Assembly (NCBI GenBank): GCA_040223695.1
Contig: JAVKFU010000015.1
Coordinates: forward strand, 418,534-482,533
Direction: 5' to 3'
Origin: Deltaproteobacteria bacterium
GTDB lineage: Bacteria; Desulfobacterota_D; UBA1144; Nemesobacterales; UBA2774
DNA length: 64,000 nt
Shown: positions 40,226-49,118 of the stretch, one piece after another
Layout of the letters: each line of letters opens with the position of its first letter
Position numbering within the stretch: position 1 is the stretch's first letter
Program-made: the position numbers and the translations under genes
Notes under the pieces: model-generated
Seen by the model: the letters and a program-made list of their open reading frames with translations, nothing else
Databases searched by the model: none
What the model was told of the DNA's origin: nothing

Positions 40226-40642
40226 CTAAGTTTCTAACGCGGCTTTTAGTTCATCCATAATAAATCCTTCCCAGCCGCCGTCGTACTCGTCCCTGATGAT
40301 TCTCTCTTCCGGCCCCAGCTTATCCCAGCCCGAGTGAATTAACGTGACTTTTGTTTTCTCCCCCAGCTTCTGGATTTCAATCGTTACAAGGGTTTCGATC
40401 TCGAATTGATCCGTGTTCCATGTATAAACCAGCTTTTCGTAAGGGATAATTTCTCTGATTTCACAGCGTATAGTATCGACGCCGCAGTCATGCCCCTCAC
40501 ATGTGAACGTAAATTTTTTATTCGGCTTAAGCTCGAAATCATTCGGCATGAGCCACTTGGCTAACTTTTCCGAATCCGTAATGAAATCCCACACTTTTTC
40601 TATAGACGCGTTTACTATTATTTCTTTCCTGATCGGATTCAT
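40226..40642 (-). CDS. SRPBCC (AHSA1-like) domain protein
   Basis: 138-aa START/Bet v1-fold protein beginning IRKEIIVNASIEKVWDFITD, then KLAKWLMPNDFEL, YTWNTDQFEIETLVTIEI and a C-terminal GWEGFIMDELKAAL helix, all typical of AHSA1-type SRPBCC proteins. Such genes very often pair with an ArsR regulator, as here: its start overlaps the regulator's stop by 4 nt. The ligand is unknown. Confidence 0.88.
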   Translation of the reverse strand: MNPIRKEIIVNASIEKVWDFITDSEKLAKWLMPNDFELKPNKKFTFTCEGHDCGVDTIRCEIREIIPYEKLVYTWNTDQFEIETLVTIEIQKLGEKTKVTLIHSGWDKLGPEERIIRDEYDGGWEGFIMDELKAALET

Positions 40643-40968
40643 AGCTCGCCCTCAATATGGTTCTTTAGATTATTTAATTTTTCGTCCCAGAAATTCTCCA
40701 ATTCGTCCAGATATCGTCTCAGGCTGCCGAGCGGCTCCGGGTCAAAACGGCAGTATTTCTCACGGCCCGACCTTCTCTCTTTGATAAGCCCCGATTTAGA
40801 GAGAATTTTTAACTGCTTCGAGACTGCCTGCTTCGAAATATCGTTTCTGTCCGCGAGGCTTTGAACGGTGAGTTCCCTGTTAGCCAGTTGCGTCAGTATC
40901 TTCCTCCTCGTATCGGACGCTAAGGCGTGAAACACCTCTTCTAAATCCCGCGTTTGAGTATCGATCAT
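40639..40968 (-). CDS. ArsR family winged-helix regulator
   Basis: 109-aa DNA-binding protein. The wHTH is DTRRKILTQLANRELTVQSL followed by NDISKQAVSKQLKILSKSG, and the wing is IKERRSGREKYCRF. There is no CxC metal site in the recognition helix, so metal sensing is unlikely; this is the SdpR-like, AHSA1-associated subgroup. The start before IDTQTRDLEEVFHALASD is used. Translationally coupled to the SRPBCC gene it probably controls. Confidence 0.88.
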   Translation of the reverse strand: MIDTQTRDLEEVFHALASDTRRKILTQLANRELTVQSLADRNDISKQAVSKQLKILSKSGLIKERRSGREKYCRFDPEPLGSLRRYLDELENFWDEKLNNLKNHIEGEL

Positions 40969-41080
40969 ACAATATAATTTACATTTATCTGCAATAATAG
41001 TCAACCATATAGTTGACAGTAATCGAATGATATGATAGAAAGTATGGAAAGAAGTCCTTAAAAATTAACGGGGGTGAGTT

Positions 41081-41416
41081 ATGAGTGTAACAGTTGTGAA
41101 CGAGTGGTGGTTTAAAGGCGACGCGAATATAGACGAAGGCAAAGCTGCGGCGCTTGAGCTGGTGGAATACATGAGGGCCAATGAACCCTCGGTTCAATTG
41201 TCGCTCTGGATTCAGGACCGTGACGACCCTCTTCATCACTTTCATATCACGGTTTTCGACGATCACGAATCTTTAATGAAGCTCCGTGAATCGGAGGCTA
41301 TTCAAAGTTTCATTGAAAAATTCTGGCCGCTGATCGTAAGGGATGAAACATACAAGTCACCCGCTTGTGATACATGGCTCTGTAGCGTCGGGAATATGCA
41401 AGAAGTCGAATTGTGA
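41081..41416 (+). CDS. ABM-like dimeric alpha/beta-barrel protein
   Basis: 111 aa resembling antibiotic biosynthesis monooxygenase-like ferredoxin-fold proteins: a first strand (VTVVNEWWFKGD), a helix (KAAALELVEYMRANEPS), LWIQDRDDPLHHFHITVFDDHESL and a terminal helix SFIEKFWPLI. It has a GGGGGTGAG leader before the ATG. Divergent from the ArsR/SRPBCC pair. Activity is not predictable. Confidence 0.65.
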   Translation: MSVTVVNEWWFKGDANIDEGKAAALELVEYMRANEPSVQLSLWIQDRDDPLHHFHITVFDDHESLMKLRESEAIQSFIEKFWPLIVRDETYKSPACDTWLCSVGNMQEVEL

Positions 41417-41539
41417 CAGTTCTTGTTCGTATAGAAGCAATTTTAAACAGGAGGCGGTAATGGCCGGCAAATTGCAGATACCAACTTATTATTGAGCCGT
41501 GGAAGTCAGCTCCCCTGCCTGTATTTACATTTCTGCAAA

Positions 41540-42490
41540 TCAATATGCCGAAGCCCGGTCCAGCCCCTCCATATCTTCTACGCTCAACTTAACCCTCACG
41601 GCTTCGGTGAAAGTTTGCAAATGCTCTACCTTGGTGGCGCTGGCAATGGGAGCGGTTATAACCGGCTTCGCTATCAGCCAGGCGAGAGAAACCGCGGCTT
41701 GCGTTGTATTGTGTTTTTCAGCCGTCTCATCCAGAGCCTCCAAAATGCGCCTGCCCCGGTCGTTAAGATACTTTTTCACCATCCTTCCGCGCGCGCTTTT
41801 GCTCAAATCCTCTTCGCTTCTGTATTTCCCGGTGAGAAAACCGGAGGCGAGGGAGAAATAGCTGATGACGCCGAGTCCGTAATCCTCACAAAGCTGTGCG
41901 ATGCCTTCCTCAAAACCCTGCCGCTCGTACAGGTTGTACTCCGGCTGGCATACCTCATACCGCGGAAGTCCGTTCTTCTCGCTTGCTTCAAGCGAGGCTT
42001 TAAGCCTTTCCGGGGACAGGTTAGAAGCGCCTATCCACCTTACTTTCCCGGCTTTTATCAGTTTGTCGTAGGCCTCCAGTGTTTCCTCGACCCCGGTTTT
42101 GTCGTCATCCCTGTGGGTAAAATAAAGGTCGATATAATCCGTTTGCAGCCTCCTCAACGATTCGTCCACCGCGCTGAGAATGTAGCTCTTGCTGATGTCT
42201 TCTTGTCCCTGACCCATGTCGTAGCCCACTTTGGTAATCAGTACGGTCTTATCCCTGCTGCCCCGGTCTTTCATCCATTTACCGATAATTCTCTCGGACT
42301 CGCCGCCTTCGTTGCCGTCCGCCCAGCGGGAGTAAACATCAGCGGTATCGACCGTATTGAACCCTGAATCGAAAAATTCATCCAGTATCGCGAATGACTG
42401 TTTTTCGTCAATCGTCCAGTCAAACACATTTCCCCCCAATACTACGGGAGCCGTATGTAAATCGGTATTGCCTAATTTTCTCTTTTCCAT
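41540..42490 (-). CDS. Aldo/keto reductase
   Basis: 316-aa NADPH-dependent AKR. Start RKLGNTDLHTAPVVLGGNVF; the tetrad is visible as Asp and Tyr in DTADVYSRW, Lys in LITKVGY near residue 85 and His in LYFTHRDDD near 120. The C-terminal cofactor region APIASATKVEHLQTF is present. Probably reduces aldehydes or sugars; substrate unknown. Confidence 0.92.
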   Translation of the reverse strand: MEKRKLGNTDLHTAPVVLGGNVFDWTIDEKQSFAILDEFFDSGFNTVDTADVYSRWADGNEGGESERIIGKWMKDRGSRDKTVLITKVGYDMGQGQEDISKSYILSAVDESLRRLQTDYIDLYFTHRDDDKTGVEETLEAYDKLIKAGKVRWIGASNLSPERLKASLEASEKNGLPRYEVCQPEYNLYERQGFEEGIAQLCEDYGLGVISYFSLASGFLTGKYRSEEDLSKSARGRMVKKYLNDRGRRILEALDETAEKHNTTQAAVSLAWLIAKPVITAPIASATKVEHLQTFTEAVRVKLSVEDMEGLDRASAY

Positions 42491-42620
42491 ATTTAAACTC
42501 CGCCGCCTGTACTAAAGACGCACCTGGTAACTGGTTCAACATGCGGCGCTATTCTACGTACTTAGACTTTGCCCGTATGCAAGCCGGCGCAAGACCCAAA
42601 ACGTTCACTAACCCTCCTGA

Positions 42621-43424
42621 CTAGTTTGCGAGGATATTTATCGTGATCGTTCCTCCGGTCGGCTGTGAGGCCTGGCAGGGTATATCGGGGTCGTCCGGTG
42701 TCCCCCCCTGATGGCACTGCGAGGTATCGGAGCAGTCAATACCGCACGGGCATCCGCCGCGGTTCAAACAGTTGGTGCAGCCTACCGGGAAGACGCCGAA
42801 TACGCTCTGATTCCCCGTGGCCCCCACCGTCGGGCCGAGAGTAGTCGGACCCTCGCTCAGTGTCATGCTGATATTCGGCGGCGCGTAGCCCTGTACGAGC
42901 GATATATCGACACAGTCGCACGGGGCCGTATCACACCCGGGCTGTTTACTGCAGTTACTCCCGTTTATAGCGACCTCCGCCAAAGACGGCCCGGTACCCG
43001 GGGTAGGACCGCAGGGCTGTGTAACTACCCCTGCGTTAAACGCGAAGTTGATCGAGGTCAGGCATCCCGACTGCACCGGCAGAGTGCATGTGTCGCCCGA
43101 TGCGATAGGGAAGCTGCATATGGAGGCGTTGGCCGTAACGGTGCACGTGGTGTCTCCTGCGGTTGTGCAGGAAATCGGCGAGCCTGTTGACCAATCACTA
43201 ATCGTAGTGCAGCTGTCAGAGCTGAATACCGCGAAAACGGTAGTCGCATCCCCCTCGTTAAATACATTCAATGTCGTCGTAGCGCCTCCGCCGTTCAGGT
43301 CGTCATCGCCGTCGCCGTTCGCGCCGTTTCCTCCGTTATTGTTGCACCCGCCGCCGGCTCCTAAAGAAATAACAATAACAATTGCAAAAAATACACAGGT
43401 ACTGAGAAGCTTATTCTTGATCAT
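42621..43424 (-). CDS. Cys-rich lipoprotein resembling thaumatin-like proteins
   Basis: 267 aa with a lipoprotein signal (TCVFFAIVIVISLGAGGGC) and a low-complexity Asn/Gly/Asp linker. The folded part starts TTTLNVFNEGDATTVFAVF and carries ~20 cysteines. Its middle, PSLAEVAINGSN then CVDISLVQGYAPPNISMTL, parallels the thaumatin family AEF-L and DFYDVSLVDGYNLP signatures. A C-terminal GCTNCLNRGGCPCGIDC segment is also Cys-dense. The ATG at 43424 is preferred (AGGGGGAT upstream). The assignment is by motif only. Confidence 0.62.
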   Translation of the reverse strand: MIKNKLLSTCVFFAIVIVISLGAGGGCNNNGGNGANGDGDDDLNGGGATTTLNVFNEGDATTVFAVFSSDSCTTISDWSTGSPISCTTAGDTTCTVTANASICSFPIASGDTCTLPVQSGCLTSINFAFNAGVVTQPCGPTPGTGPSLAEVAINGSNCSKQPGCDTAPCDCVDISLVQGYAPPNISMTLSEGPTTLGPTVGATGNQSVFGVFPVGCTNCLNRGGCPCGIDCSDTSQCHQGGTPDDPDIPCQASQPTGGTITINILAN

Positions 43425-43626
43425 GGAAATATCCCCCTGTTTAAGCAATTAAAATCTTTGGGCATTATAGCATATTTACGCTAATAATTTCCATTTGATC
43501 TGTTTTTAAAATTACCTGAATTATGAGTTACCGAATGTTGTGTTAAATCCGTGGTAAATCCGGTATAGCTTTGATGAGGACTAGATTTACTTCGAACTAG
43601 ATATACCTGAGCTTGAAGAGAAATAG

Positions 43627-43983
<357 letters not shown>

Positions 43984-44132
43984 ATGTCAAAGAACGTATC
44001 CCGAATGCAGGTGCCGGAATCAGGGCCGTCTGTATTCTATGGCCTCTTTAAGATCCCGCGCCCTCGAATTAATCCGGGTTTATAAATTGGAACGAAAATA
44101 GTTTACCTTATTCGGGAGATCATTTACAGGTA

Positions 44133-44582
44133 TTAATAACGCCTCTTGATTGCCTTTTCCATCTCCCTGTCCGCCTCTCTCCGCTTAATATCTTCCCGTC
44201 TGTCGTGCACCTTCTTACCCTTCCCGAGCGCCAGATCGACCTTGGCGAGACCCTTCTTGAAGTAAATCTTGGTAGGTATCAGAGTGTAACCCTTTATCAG
44301 TGTCTTTCCCATAAGCCGCTTTATCTCGCCCTTGTTCAGAAGAAGCTTTCGCTCCCTGCGCGGTTCGTGGTTGAATACATTCGCCGATTCGTAAGGGGCT
44401 ATATAGCTGTTAATCAGAAACACCTCTTCGTTCCTGATCATGGCGAAGCTCTCCTTTATGCTCGCCTGATTTCCCCGCAGGGACTTAACCTCAGAGCCCA
44501 TAAGCTCGATACCCGCCTCGTAGTTCTCTTCCAGATCGTAGTCTCTCTTGGCCCTCGGATGTGTGCAAACTACCTTTTCCAT
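44133..44582 (-). CDS. smpB: SsrA-binding protein SmpB
   Basis: 149 aa; binds tmRNA and delivers it to stalled ribosomes. Motifs: ARRDYDLEENYEAGIELMGSE-like core (here RAKRDYDLEENYEAG), EVKSLRGNQASIKESF, LLLNKGEIKRL, GYTLIPTKIYFKKGLAKV and GKKVHDRRE, with a basic C-terminal tail that enters the ribosome. It sits directly upstream of ssrA in the same direction. Confidence 0.97.
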   Translation of the reverse strand: MEKVVCTHPRAKRDYDLEENYEAGIELMGSEVKSLRGNQASIKESFAMIRNEEVFLINSYIAPYESANVFNHEPRRERKLLLNKGEIKRLMGKTLIKGYTLIPTKIYFKKGLAKVDLALGKGKKVHDRREDIKRREADREMEKAIKRRY

Positions 44583-44657
44583 TCAATTAATATAATGCTT
44601 GATTGAGGGAATTCAACGTGTGACGGCTGATCAAACGCCTCCGGCTACCCCTAAGCC

Positions 44658-44693
44658 GTCATTGCGAAGGGGCGAAGCCCCTGCGGCAATCTC
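44658..44693 (+). repeat. 36-nt palindromic repeat variant
   Basis: Ends GTCATTGC and GCAATCTC with an internal GGGGC-GAA-GCCCC hairpin. Same GTCA and TCTC flanks as the other copies, but the stem is TTGC/GCAA. It lies 6 nt upstream of a long-form copy in the smpB-dtd gap. Confidence 0.75.
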
Positions 44694-44699
44694 AAATCC

Positions 44700-44811
44700 G
44701 TCATTCTGAACTACGATTTCGAGTACACGAGGAATCGGGTCCATCAGCAAATTGCAAGTAAATAAGTGTTCCACGTATATATCTATCCAAATCCAAAACT
44801 TTCAGAATCTC
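44700..44811 (+). repeat. Long-form (112-nt) palindromic repeat copy
   Basis: Outer stem GTCATTCTGAA / TTCAGAATCTC; inner stem CGATTTC / GGAATCG around GAGTACACGA. It aligns end to end without length change with the copy at 57472-57583, and more distantly with 22303-22413. The rest of the gap to dtd (44812-44994) contains another degenerate fragment near 44851 (TGAGTGTATCGAAGAATC) and no gene. Confidence 0.8.
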
Positions 44812-44994
44812 GTCTTTTGTCCTTAATTCCTTTCCCCTAATAGGGGAACGGTTCTGAGTGTATCGAAGAATCGGACGCCTTTACCTATTAAGCACTGATG
44901 CTCCTTAACTTCCGGCATAACGCGCCCAAACTCAACACAGGTTAGGATGGGGGTGTCTAACTTTCTTATTTGAATATTACGTTTGCGGACATAC

Positions 44995-45444
44995 TCAAAA
45001 CTCCCTCTTACTATCCAGCATAAGCGTAACCGGCCCCCAATTTGTTAAGTGTACGTCCATCATGGCGCGGAACCTTCCCGTCTGGACTTTAACCCCGTGT
45101 TCTCTAATCTTCGCTACGAATAAATTGTACAGTTCTTCGGCAAGCCCCGGCGGAGCCGCTTTGTCGAACGACGGACGCCTTCCCTTCCTGCAGTCGCCGT
45201 AGAGAGTGAATTGTGAGACGACGAGGACTTCCCCGCCTGTATCTGTGACGGACAGGTTCATCTTCCCCTCCGTGTCCTCAAAAATACGCAGGGCCAGAAT
45301 TTTATCAACGAGATAGGTTACATCCTCCGCCGTATCCTCCTTCCCCGCCCCGAGAAGTACTAGCACCCCCTCCCCTATCCTGCCGACAGCTTCTCCGTCA
45401 ACCTCAACCCTCGCTTCTTTTACCCTCTGAATTATTGCCCGCAT
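44995..45444 (-). CDS. dtd: D-aminoacyl-tRNA deacylase
   Basis: 149-aa DTD. It starts [18 protein letters not shown]; the active-site signature [17 protein letters not shown] is near residue 78 and the C-terminal Gly-Pro motif is in [11 protein letters not shown]. It hydrolyses D-aminoacyl-tRNA and glycyl-tRNA-Ala. Transcribed alone, following a repeat-filled gap. Confidence 0.96.
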   Translation of the reverse strand: MRAIIQRVKEARVEVDGEAVGRIGEGVLVLLGAGKEDTAEDVTYLVDKILALRIFEDTEGKMNLSVTDTGGEVLVVSQFTLYGDCRKGRRPSFDKAAPPGLAEELYNLFVAKIREHGVKVQTGRFRAMMDVHLTNWGPVTLMLDSKREF

Positions 45445-45599
45445 CGTGGATTTTTAAGTTTAATAAGCTGGATAGCATTCTATCATACTTTAAATTAATG
45501 GCAGCTTCGACCGAGGGATTTCCATAGTCTTAAAACAGCATATTCGCGATAATAATCCTTTACAATCTGGGAATATAGAGAATATAATTACAAAGGCCG

Positions 45600-45947
45600 A
45601 TGAATATGAATCTGTTTAAACCAATAATAATATTCCTGGTGGTTTTGGGATTGGCTGCGCCAATGGCAAACTCTATCGAGTTCCCACCGGAGCCTCCGAA
45701 AAAAGTAATCACCCATACGGTCAAGAAGGGCGAGGAGCTTCATCTACTCGCGGGTTACTATTATCTCGACTGCAGGCAGTGGGTCAGGATATACCACTCG
45801 AATACGGGCGCTATTGCGAATCCGAATAAGATTTACCCCGGTCAGGTGCTTTACGTATACGTGGATGAGGACTGGGAGCCTCCCTTCGACCTCGACGCGT
45901 ACGTCGAGAAATGGAGACCTTACCTCTTAAGCGGCACAGTACCCTAA
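45600..45947 (+). CDS. Exported LysM domain protein
   Basis: 115 aa with a signal peptide (FKPIIIFLVVLGLAAPMANS) and one LysM domain (THTVKKGEELHLLAGYYY through NKIYPGQVLYVYV). The C-terminal tail has EKWRPYLLSG. Probably binds peptidoglycan in the periplasm. Its stop overlaps the stop of the convergent sigma factor gene by 4 nt, so no terminator separates them. Confidence 0.85.
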   Translation: MNMNLFKPIIIFLVVLGLAAPMANSIEFPPEPPKKVITHTVKKGEELHLLAGYYYLDCRQWVRIYHSNTGAIANPNKIYPGQVLYVYVDEDWEPPFDLDAYVEKWRPYLLSGTVP

Positions 45948-47140
45948 ACCAGTTCCCTTAAGTAATCCCCCAGGTAAGAGGAAGCGATTTTATCGAGCGC
46001 GGATTTTTCTATCTGCCTGATGCGCTCGCGCGTGACGCCGAACATATCCCCTATCTCGTTAAGGGTGTAGGTAGTCTCGATGCCTATGCCGAAGCGCATT
46101 CTGATTATTTCCTGCTCCTTGGACGTAAGCAGCGAAAGTATGTCCTCTATTCTATTCTGAACTGTTTTCTGGAGTATTGCAGAGTCCGGGGGAGGAATCT
46201 TGTCATCCTGGACGAATTCAACGTATGTCCTCTGGTCGTCGCTCGAAATCGGGGAGTCGAGGGACTGTACGTTATTCATGACGTCGGCCGCGGTCTGCAT
46301 GATCCTTTTGACCACCGAAGGCGTTGTATCCAGCTCTTTTGCTATTTCCTCGAATGTGGGCTCCCTTCCAAGCTCCTTTTCAAGCAATTTCGATACCGCT
46401 TTAACCTTGCCGGCCCATTCGTAGAGATAAACCGGTATTCGTATGGTCTTGGTTTTTTCAAATGGCGCTCTGAAGACGGCCTGCTGTATCCACCAGCTCG
46501 CGTACGTAGAGAATTTGTAGCCGAGAGTGTAGTCGAATTTTTCAACGGCTCTCATCAGCCCCAGGTTTCCCTCCTGAATCAGGTCAGCAAGCGGAAGACC
46601 CCGGCCCATATAGTTCTTGGCTATGCTTATTACGAGCTTGAGATTCGATTTTATGAATCTGTTCTTAAGCTCTTCGGATCTCTTTACATACGCGTTTGAG
46701 AGCCTATTGAGTCTTTCTATGTAATTGAGCAGGTCGTTCCCGGTGTAAATAGGGTATTTGCGTAATCTGTTCTTTCTTTTGGCCGTGTCTTTGGATATTT
46801 CAAGCAGGATTGATCTTATCGCATCGGCCTTATCCTCGCACTTCCTGATATTGGCCGCAATCCTCAGCTCTTCCTGAGGCGAGAGGAGCGACGTCTCATG
46901 CTCCAGGTCCCTGAAATACACGTGAAGAAGCCTCAAATGCTCTTCAAGATTCTTTTTGACGGTTTTTTCCCGGCGTTTACGGGGTTTATCCGTATTAAAA
47001 GCTGATTCCACCTCATCCGCCTCATACTCAAAGCCCTCTTCAGAATCAAAAGCAGCGATTTGCTGCTCTCCCTCGGAATCCTGAGTTTCAATTTCCCCGA
47101 TCGTAGAGGGAAGTTTGTCAAAGCCTTTGTTTTTTTTCAT
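45944..47140 (-). CDS. RpoD-family (group 2-like) sigma-70 factor
   Basis: 398 aa. Region 1.1 is replaced by a short acidic N-terminus; region 1.2 is HLRLLHVYFRDLEHETSLLS. Region 2 has NRFIKSNLKLVISIAKNYM, GLPLADLIQEGNLGLMRAV and FSTYASWWIQQAV. Region 3 is PTFEEIAKELDT, and region 4.2 is YTLNEIGDMFGVTRERIRQI. The first part of region 4.2 and the promoter-contact RERIRQIE are intact. Size and the lack of a standard C-terminal RHPSRS ending suggest a non-essential group 2 factor such as RpoS, rather than the housekeeping sigma. Confidence 0.88.
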   Translation of the reverse strand: MKKNKGFDKLPSTIGEIETQDSEGEQQIAAFDSEEGFEYEADEVESAFNTDKPRKRREKTVKKNLEEHLRLLHVYFRDLEHETSLLSPQEELRIAANIRKCEDKADAIRSILLEISKDTAKRKNRLRKYPIYTGNDLLNYIERLNRLSNAYVKRSEELKNRFIKSNLKLVISIAKNYMGRGLPLADLIQEGNLGLMRAVEKFDYTLGYKFSTYASWWIQQAVFRAPFEKTKTIRIPVYLYEWAGKVKAVSKLLEKELGREPTFEEIAKELDTTPSVVKRIMQTAADVMNNVQSLDSPISSDDQRTYVEFVQDDKIPPPDSAILQKTVQNRIEDILSLLTSKEQEIIRMRFGIGIETTYTLNEIGDMFGVTRERIRQIEKSALDKIASSYLGDYLRELV

Positions 47141-47320
47141 ATTCCCCTTCGTCGCTTCAGTCAGTGGAGTTACCGTAAAAGAGTCAAAGGTTTACGTTCC
47201 TTATAGTATCTGCACAGATATGAGGATACCCGACGGATATTAGATTGCCCTGAAATTTTGATAGCGCCGCAAATTCCCCACGCGTGAATCAGATAGTTTG
47301 TGAAATCCGAACCGGCAGGT

Positions 47321-47355
47321 AAATCGGGAGAGTCGAAAAAACGCTCTCCCGATTT
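47321..47355. terminator. Hairpin terminator downstream of the phasin-like gene
   Basis: Perfect 12-bp stem AAATCGGGAGAG / CTCTCCCGATTT with an A-rich 11-nt loop, 26 nt beyond the phasin-like stop. It separates that gene from the sigma factor gene on the same strand. Confidence 0.8.
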
Positions 47356-47380
47356 TATACTCTTTACGGTTTAGACCGCG

Positions 47381-47800
47381 CTATATTTTTATCGAATCCA
47401 AAGCTTCGTCGAATATAGAGAAAGCCTTTAATACGTTACTCTTCGTAAATTCGTGGCTTTCCGCAGCTACGCTATCTGAAATACCCTTGATAGTGTCTGC
47501 GAAGCTCTTCTGATACTCAAGCACACGGTCCCAGCCTTCATCAAAGGCCCTTGTATCGACTTTGCCGATCGGCAAGTCATCTTTCGGAAGTGTCCCGTAG
47601 AATTCCTTAACCGAACTGACGTACTCTTTCTCGGCGTCCAGTATGTAGTCCACCTGCTTGTTGAAGACCTTCTTGTTTTCCTCCGCTATAGAGAGGGAAA
47701 AATCAAGCGCGTTTAAGTACGTTTCCTTTACGAGCCTGGAAAATTCCTTTGCCGGCTCGGTAAAATCTTTTACATCATGTGTTTTCTTTTTGGTAGCCAT
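47381..47800 (-). CDS. Phasin-like helical protein
   Basis: 139-aa, all-helical, charged protein starting MATKKKTHDVKDF. It resembles phasins, the small proteins coating polyhydroxyalkanoate granules, by size, helix pattern and the Lys-rich N-terminus. Start chosen for GGAGG 7 nt upstream. It has a near-perfect promoter ~35-60 nt upstream and a strong terminator downstream, so it is a well-expressed monocistronic gene. A PhaE-like gene is next. No PHA synthase catalytic subunit is in the window. Confidence 0.6.
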   Translation of the reverse strand: MATKKKTHDVKDFTEPAKEFSRLVKETYLNALDFSLSIAEENKKVFNKQVDYILDAEKEYVSSVKEFYGTLPKDDLPIGKVDTRAFDEGWDRVLEYQKSFADTIKGISDSVAAESHEFTKSNVLKAFSIFDEALDSIKI

Positions 47801-47831
47801 TTTCTGACCTCCTTTTATCTTTGTTGACATT

Positions 47832-47860
47832 AATATAACAATGCGAGAACCGTTTGTCAA
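47832..47860 (-). promoter_or_regulatory. Sigma-70 promoter of the phasin-like gene
   Basis: On the minus strand: TTGACA (plus 47855-47860), a 17-nt spacer, then TATATT (plus 47832-47837). It is placed ~30 nt upstream of the phasin-like ATG. Confidence 0.75.
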
Positions 47861-47863
47861 GGG

Positions 47864-47889
47864 AAAATCTTCGCAGATGCGAAGATTTT
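47864..47889. terminator. Perfect 11-bp hairpin with T-run
   Basis: AAAATCTTCGC-AGAT-GCGAAGATTTT followed by T on the plus strand and read as GATTTTCCC on the minus strand. It lies just upstream of the phasin-like promoter, likely ending the transcript of the PhaE-like gene 235 nt away. The rest of 47890-48123 is AT-rich, with nothing else recognisable. Confidence 0.65.
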
Positions 47890-48123
47890 TATAGGTCTAA
47901 TTAGCCGTAATAATTATATTTTCTAAAATCAGGCTAAAATTATCTTATGCACATGCTAATTTAATCCACCGACTGCATGTACACGGGCTACAGCTATTTG
48001 ACCGGGTGATTTACCCAAAATTCCGCCCGCCCGGGCGAAATAATACGGATGGAGCCTTTACATATATATATGCAAGTGGGAATAAGCCGATTTTGAGGAA
48101 AAAACTTAAAATAGCCGGATGTA

Positions 48124-48519
48124 CTATTTTTTACTTATTATATCCTGGAACATTGACGTCGTTGTTTTGAACTGTTCCATCCATTTTTCCTGGACCTTTT
48201 GCATGCTCCGGACATAGTCTGAAAACTGGTCCGCCGGCAAACCAGCGCCAACCCCCGCCCCCCCGGTATATTTCATAGGGTTGTCCGTCATTACCTTCAG
48301 CATTTTTCTGACAGTCTCCATGATATTCTCCATGAGCACCTTCTGAAGCTCGATTGATTCCTCAAAGAGCCTCTGCTGATACTCAAGGACGGGCTTGGAC
48401 ATCTCCTGCGCTTTTGCCTGGCTTTCGAGAAGCTGCCCGGAAATCTTCTCCAGCTCTTTTTTCTGTACCTCCATAATCTTCATAAACTCGGAAAAAGGGT
48501 TTTGCGTGCTTTCTGCCAT
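48124..48519 (-). CDS. Helical PhaE/phasin-like protein
   Basis: 131 aa, predicted coiled coil: FMKIMEVQKKELEKISGQLL, EYQQRLFEESIELQKVLMEN, MRSMQKVQEKWMEQF-like C-terminal helix (here VRSMQKVQEKWMEQF). A Gly-rich hinge (GGAGVGAGLP) splits the helices. Pattern recalls PhaE, the accessory subunit of class III PHA synthase, or a phasin; identity is uncertain. The neighbouring phasin-like gene and dodecin lie in the same direction but have their own promoters. Confidence 0.55.
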   Translation of the reverse strand: MAESTQNPFSEFMKIMEVQKKELEKISGQLLESQAKAQEMSKPVLEYQQRLFEESIELQKVLMENIMETVRKMLKVMTDNPMKYTGGAGVGAGLPADQFSDYVRSMQKVQEKWMEQFKTTTSMFQDIISKK

Positions 48520-48547
48520 TTACGTTCTCCTCACTAGTAATATGACT

Positions 48548-48574
48548 ATTATAATTCCAGCGCGTACTTGTCAA
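48548..48574 (-). promoter_or_regulatory. Candidate promoter of the PhaE-like gene
   Basis: Minus strand TTGACA (plus 48569-48574), then TATAAT at a 15-nt spacer or TAATAG at 17 nt. It lies 30-55 nt upstream of the start codon. Confidence 0.6.
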
Positions 48575-48808
48575 GGTACATCCCGGATCGGGCGTTATGA
48601 ATCCGGAACCAATATAAGGGAAGTATCAATAATCGGTAATCGCGGTTATCCACGAACGGGGAGCGGGGTTAATTCTTAATTATTCCCCGGCGCTATTTAC
48701 CGGAAAAATTAAATTCCGTCTCTTTTGATTACTAAATAATAAATACTTCTGGCGGCGGAATGTCCGCTCCCCCCGTTATTATCGTCCGTAGCACGGACCG
48801 AGACCTGC

Positions 48809-49015
48809 TCAGCCCTCTAAAATAAACGTAATCCTTACGTGCGCCCTGTACTCGGAGACCTGACCGTTCTCACCGATAGCGGCGTTCATTTTTGTAACCT
48901 CTATTCCCGTGAGACCGCGCAGCGTCTGATTCGCTCTGTCGAGGGCGTTCTTAACAGCGTCGTCCCATGATTTCTCCGATGATCCGATTATCTCAGTGAT
49001 TCTAGCTACAGCCAT
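48809..49015 (-). CDS. Dodecin family protein
   Basis: 68-aa small protein (VARITEIIGSSEKSWDDAV, ALDRANQTLRGLTGIEV, YRAHVRITFILEG). The Trp in SWDDAV is the flavin-stacking residue of dodecins, which form hollow dodecamers that store riboflavin or FMN. A strong promoter lies just upstream. Many flavoproteins are encoded nearby (acyl-CoA dehydrogenase, nitroreductase), but no direct link is shown. Confidence 0.9.
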   Translation of the reverse strand: MAVARITEIIGSSEKSWDDAVKNALDRANQTLRGLTGIEVTKMNAAIGENGQVSEYRAHVRITFILEG

Positions 49016-49058
49016 AACTTGTACCTCCTTAAGTGTGTTTTACGTCATACCTTTTACT

Positions 49059-49088
49059 ACTATAATAAAAATATTAAAAAAAAGTCAA
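49059..49088 (-). promoter_or_regulatory. Promoter of the dodecin gene
   Basis: Minus strand TTGACT (plus 49083-49088), an 18-nt A/T-only spacer, then TATAGT (plus 49059-49064). Confidence 0.65.
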
Positions 49089-49118
49089 GATAAATATTAG
49101 GGATGACTTTGGATTTTG

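Noticed and set aside
44583-44994. CRISPR array in the repeat-rich gap
   Set aside because: Repeats differ in length and stem, spacing is irregular and there are no cas genes; they match the dispersed palindromic family.
48124-48519. Firm naming as phaE
   Set aside because: Only a helical pattern supports it; no phaC is adjacent and there is no diagnostic motif.
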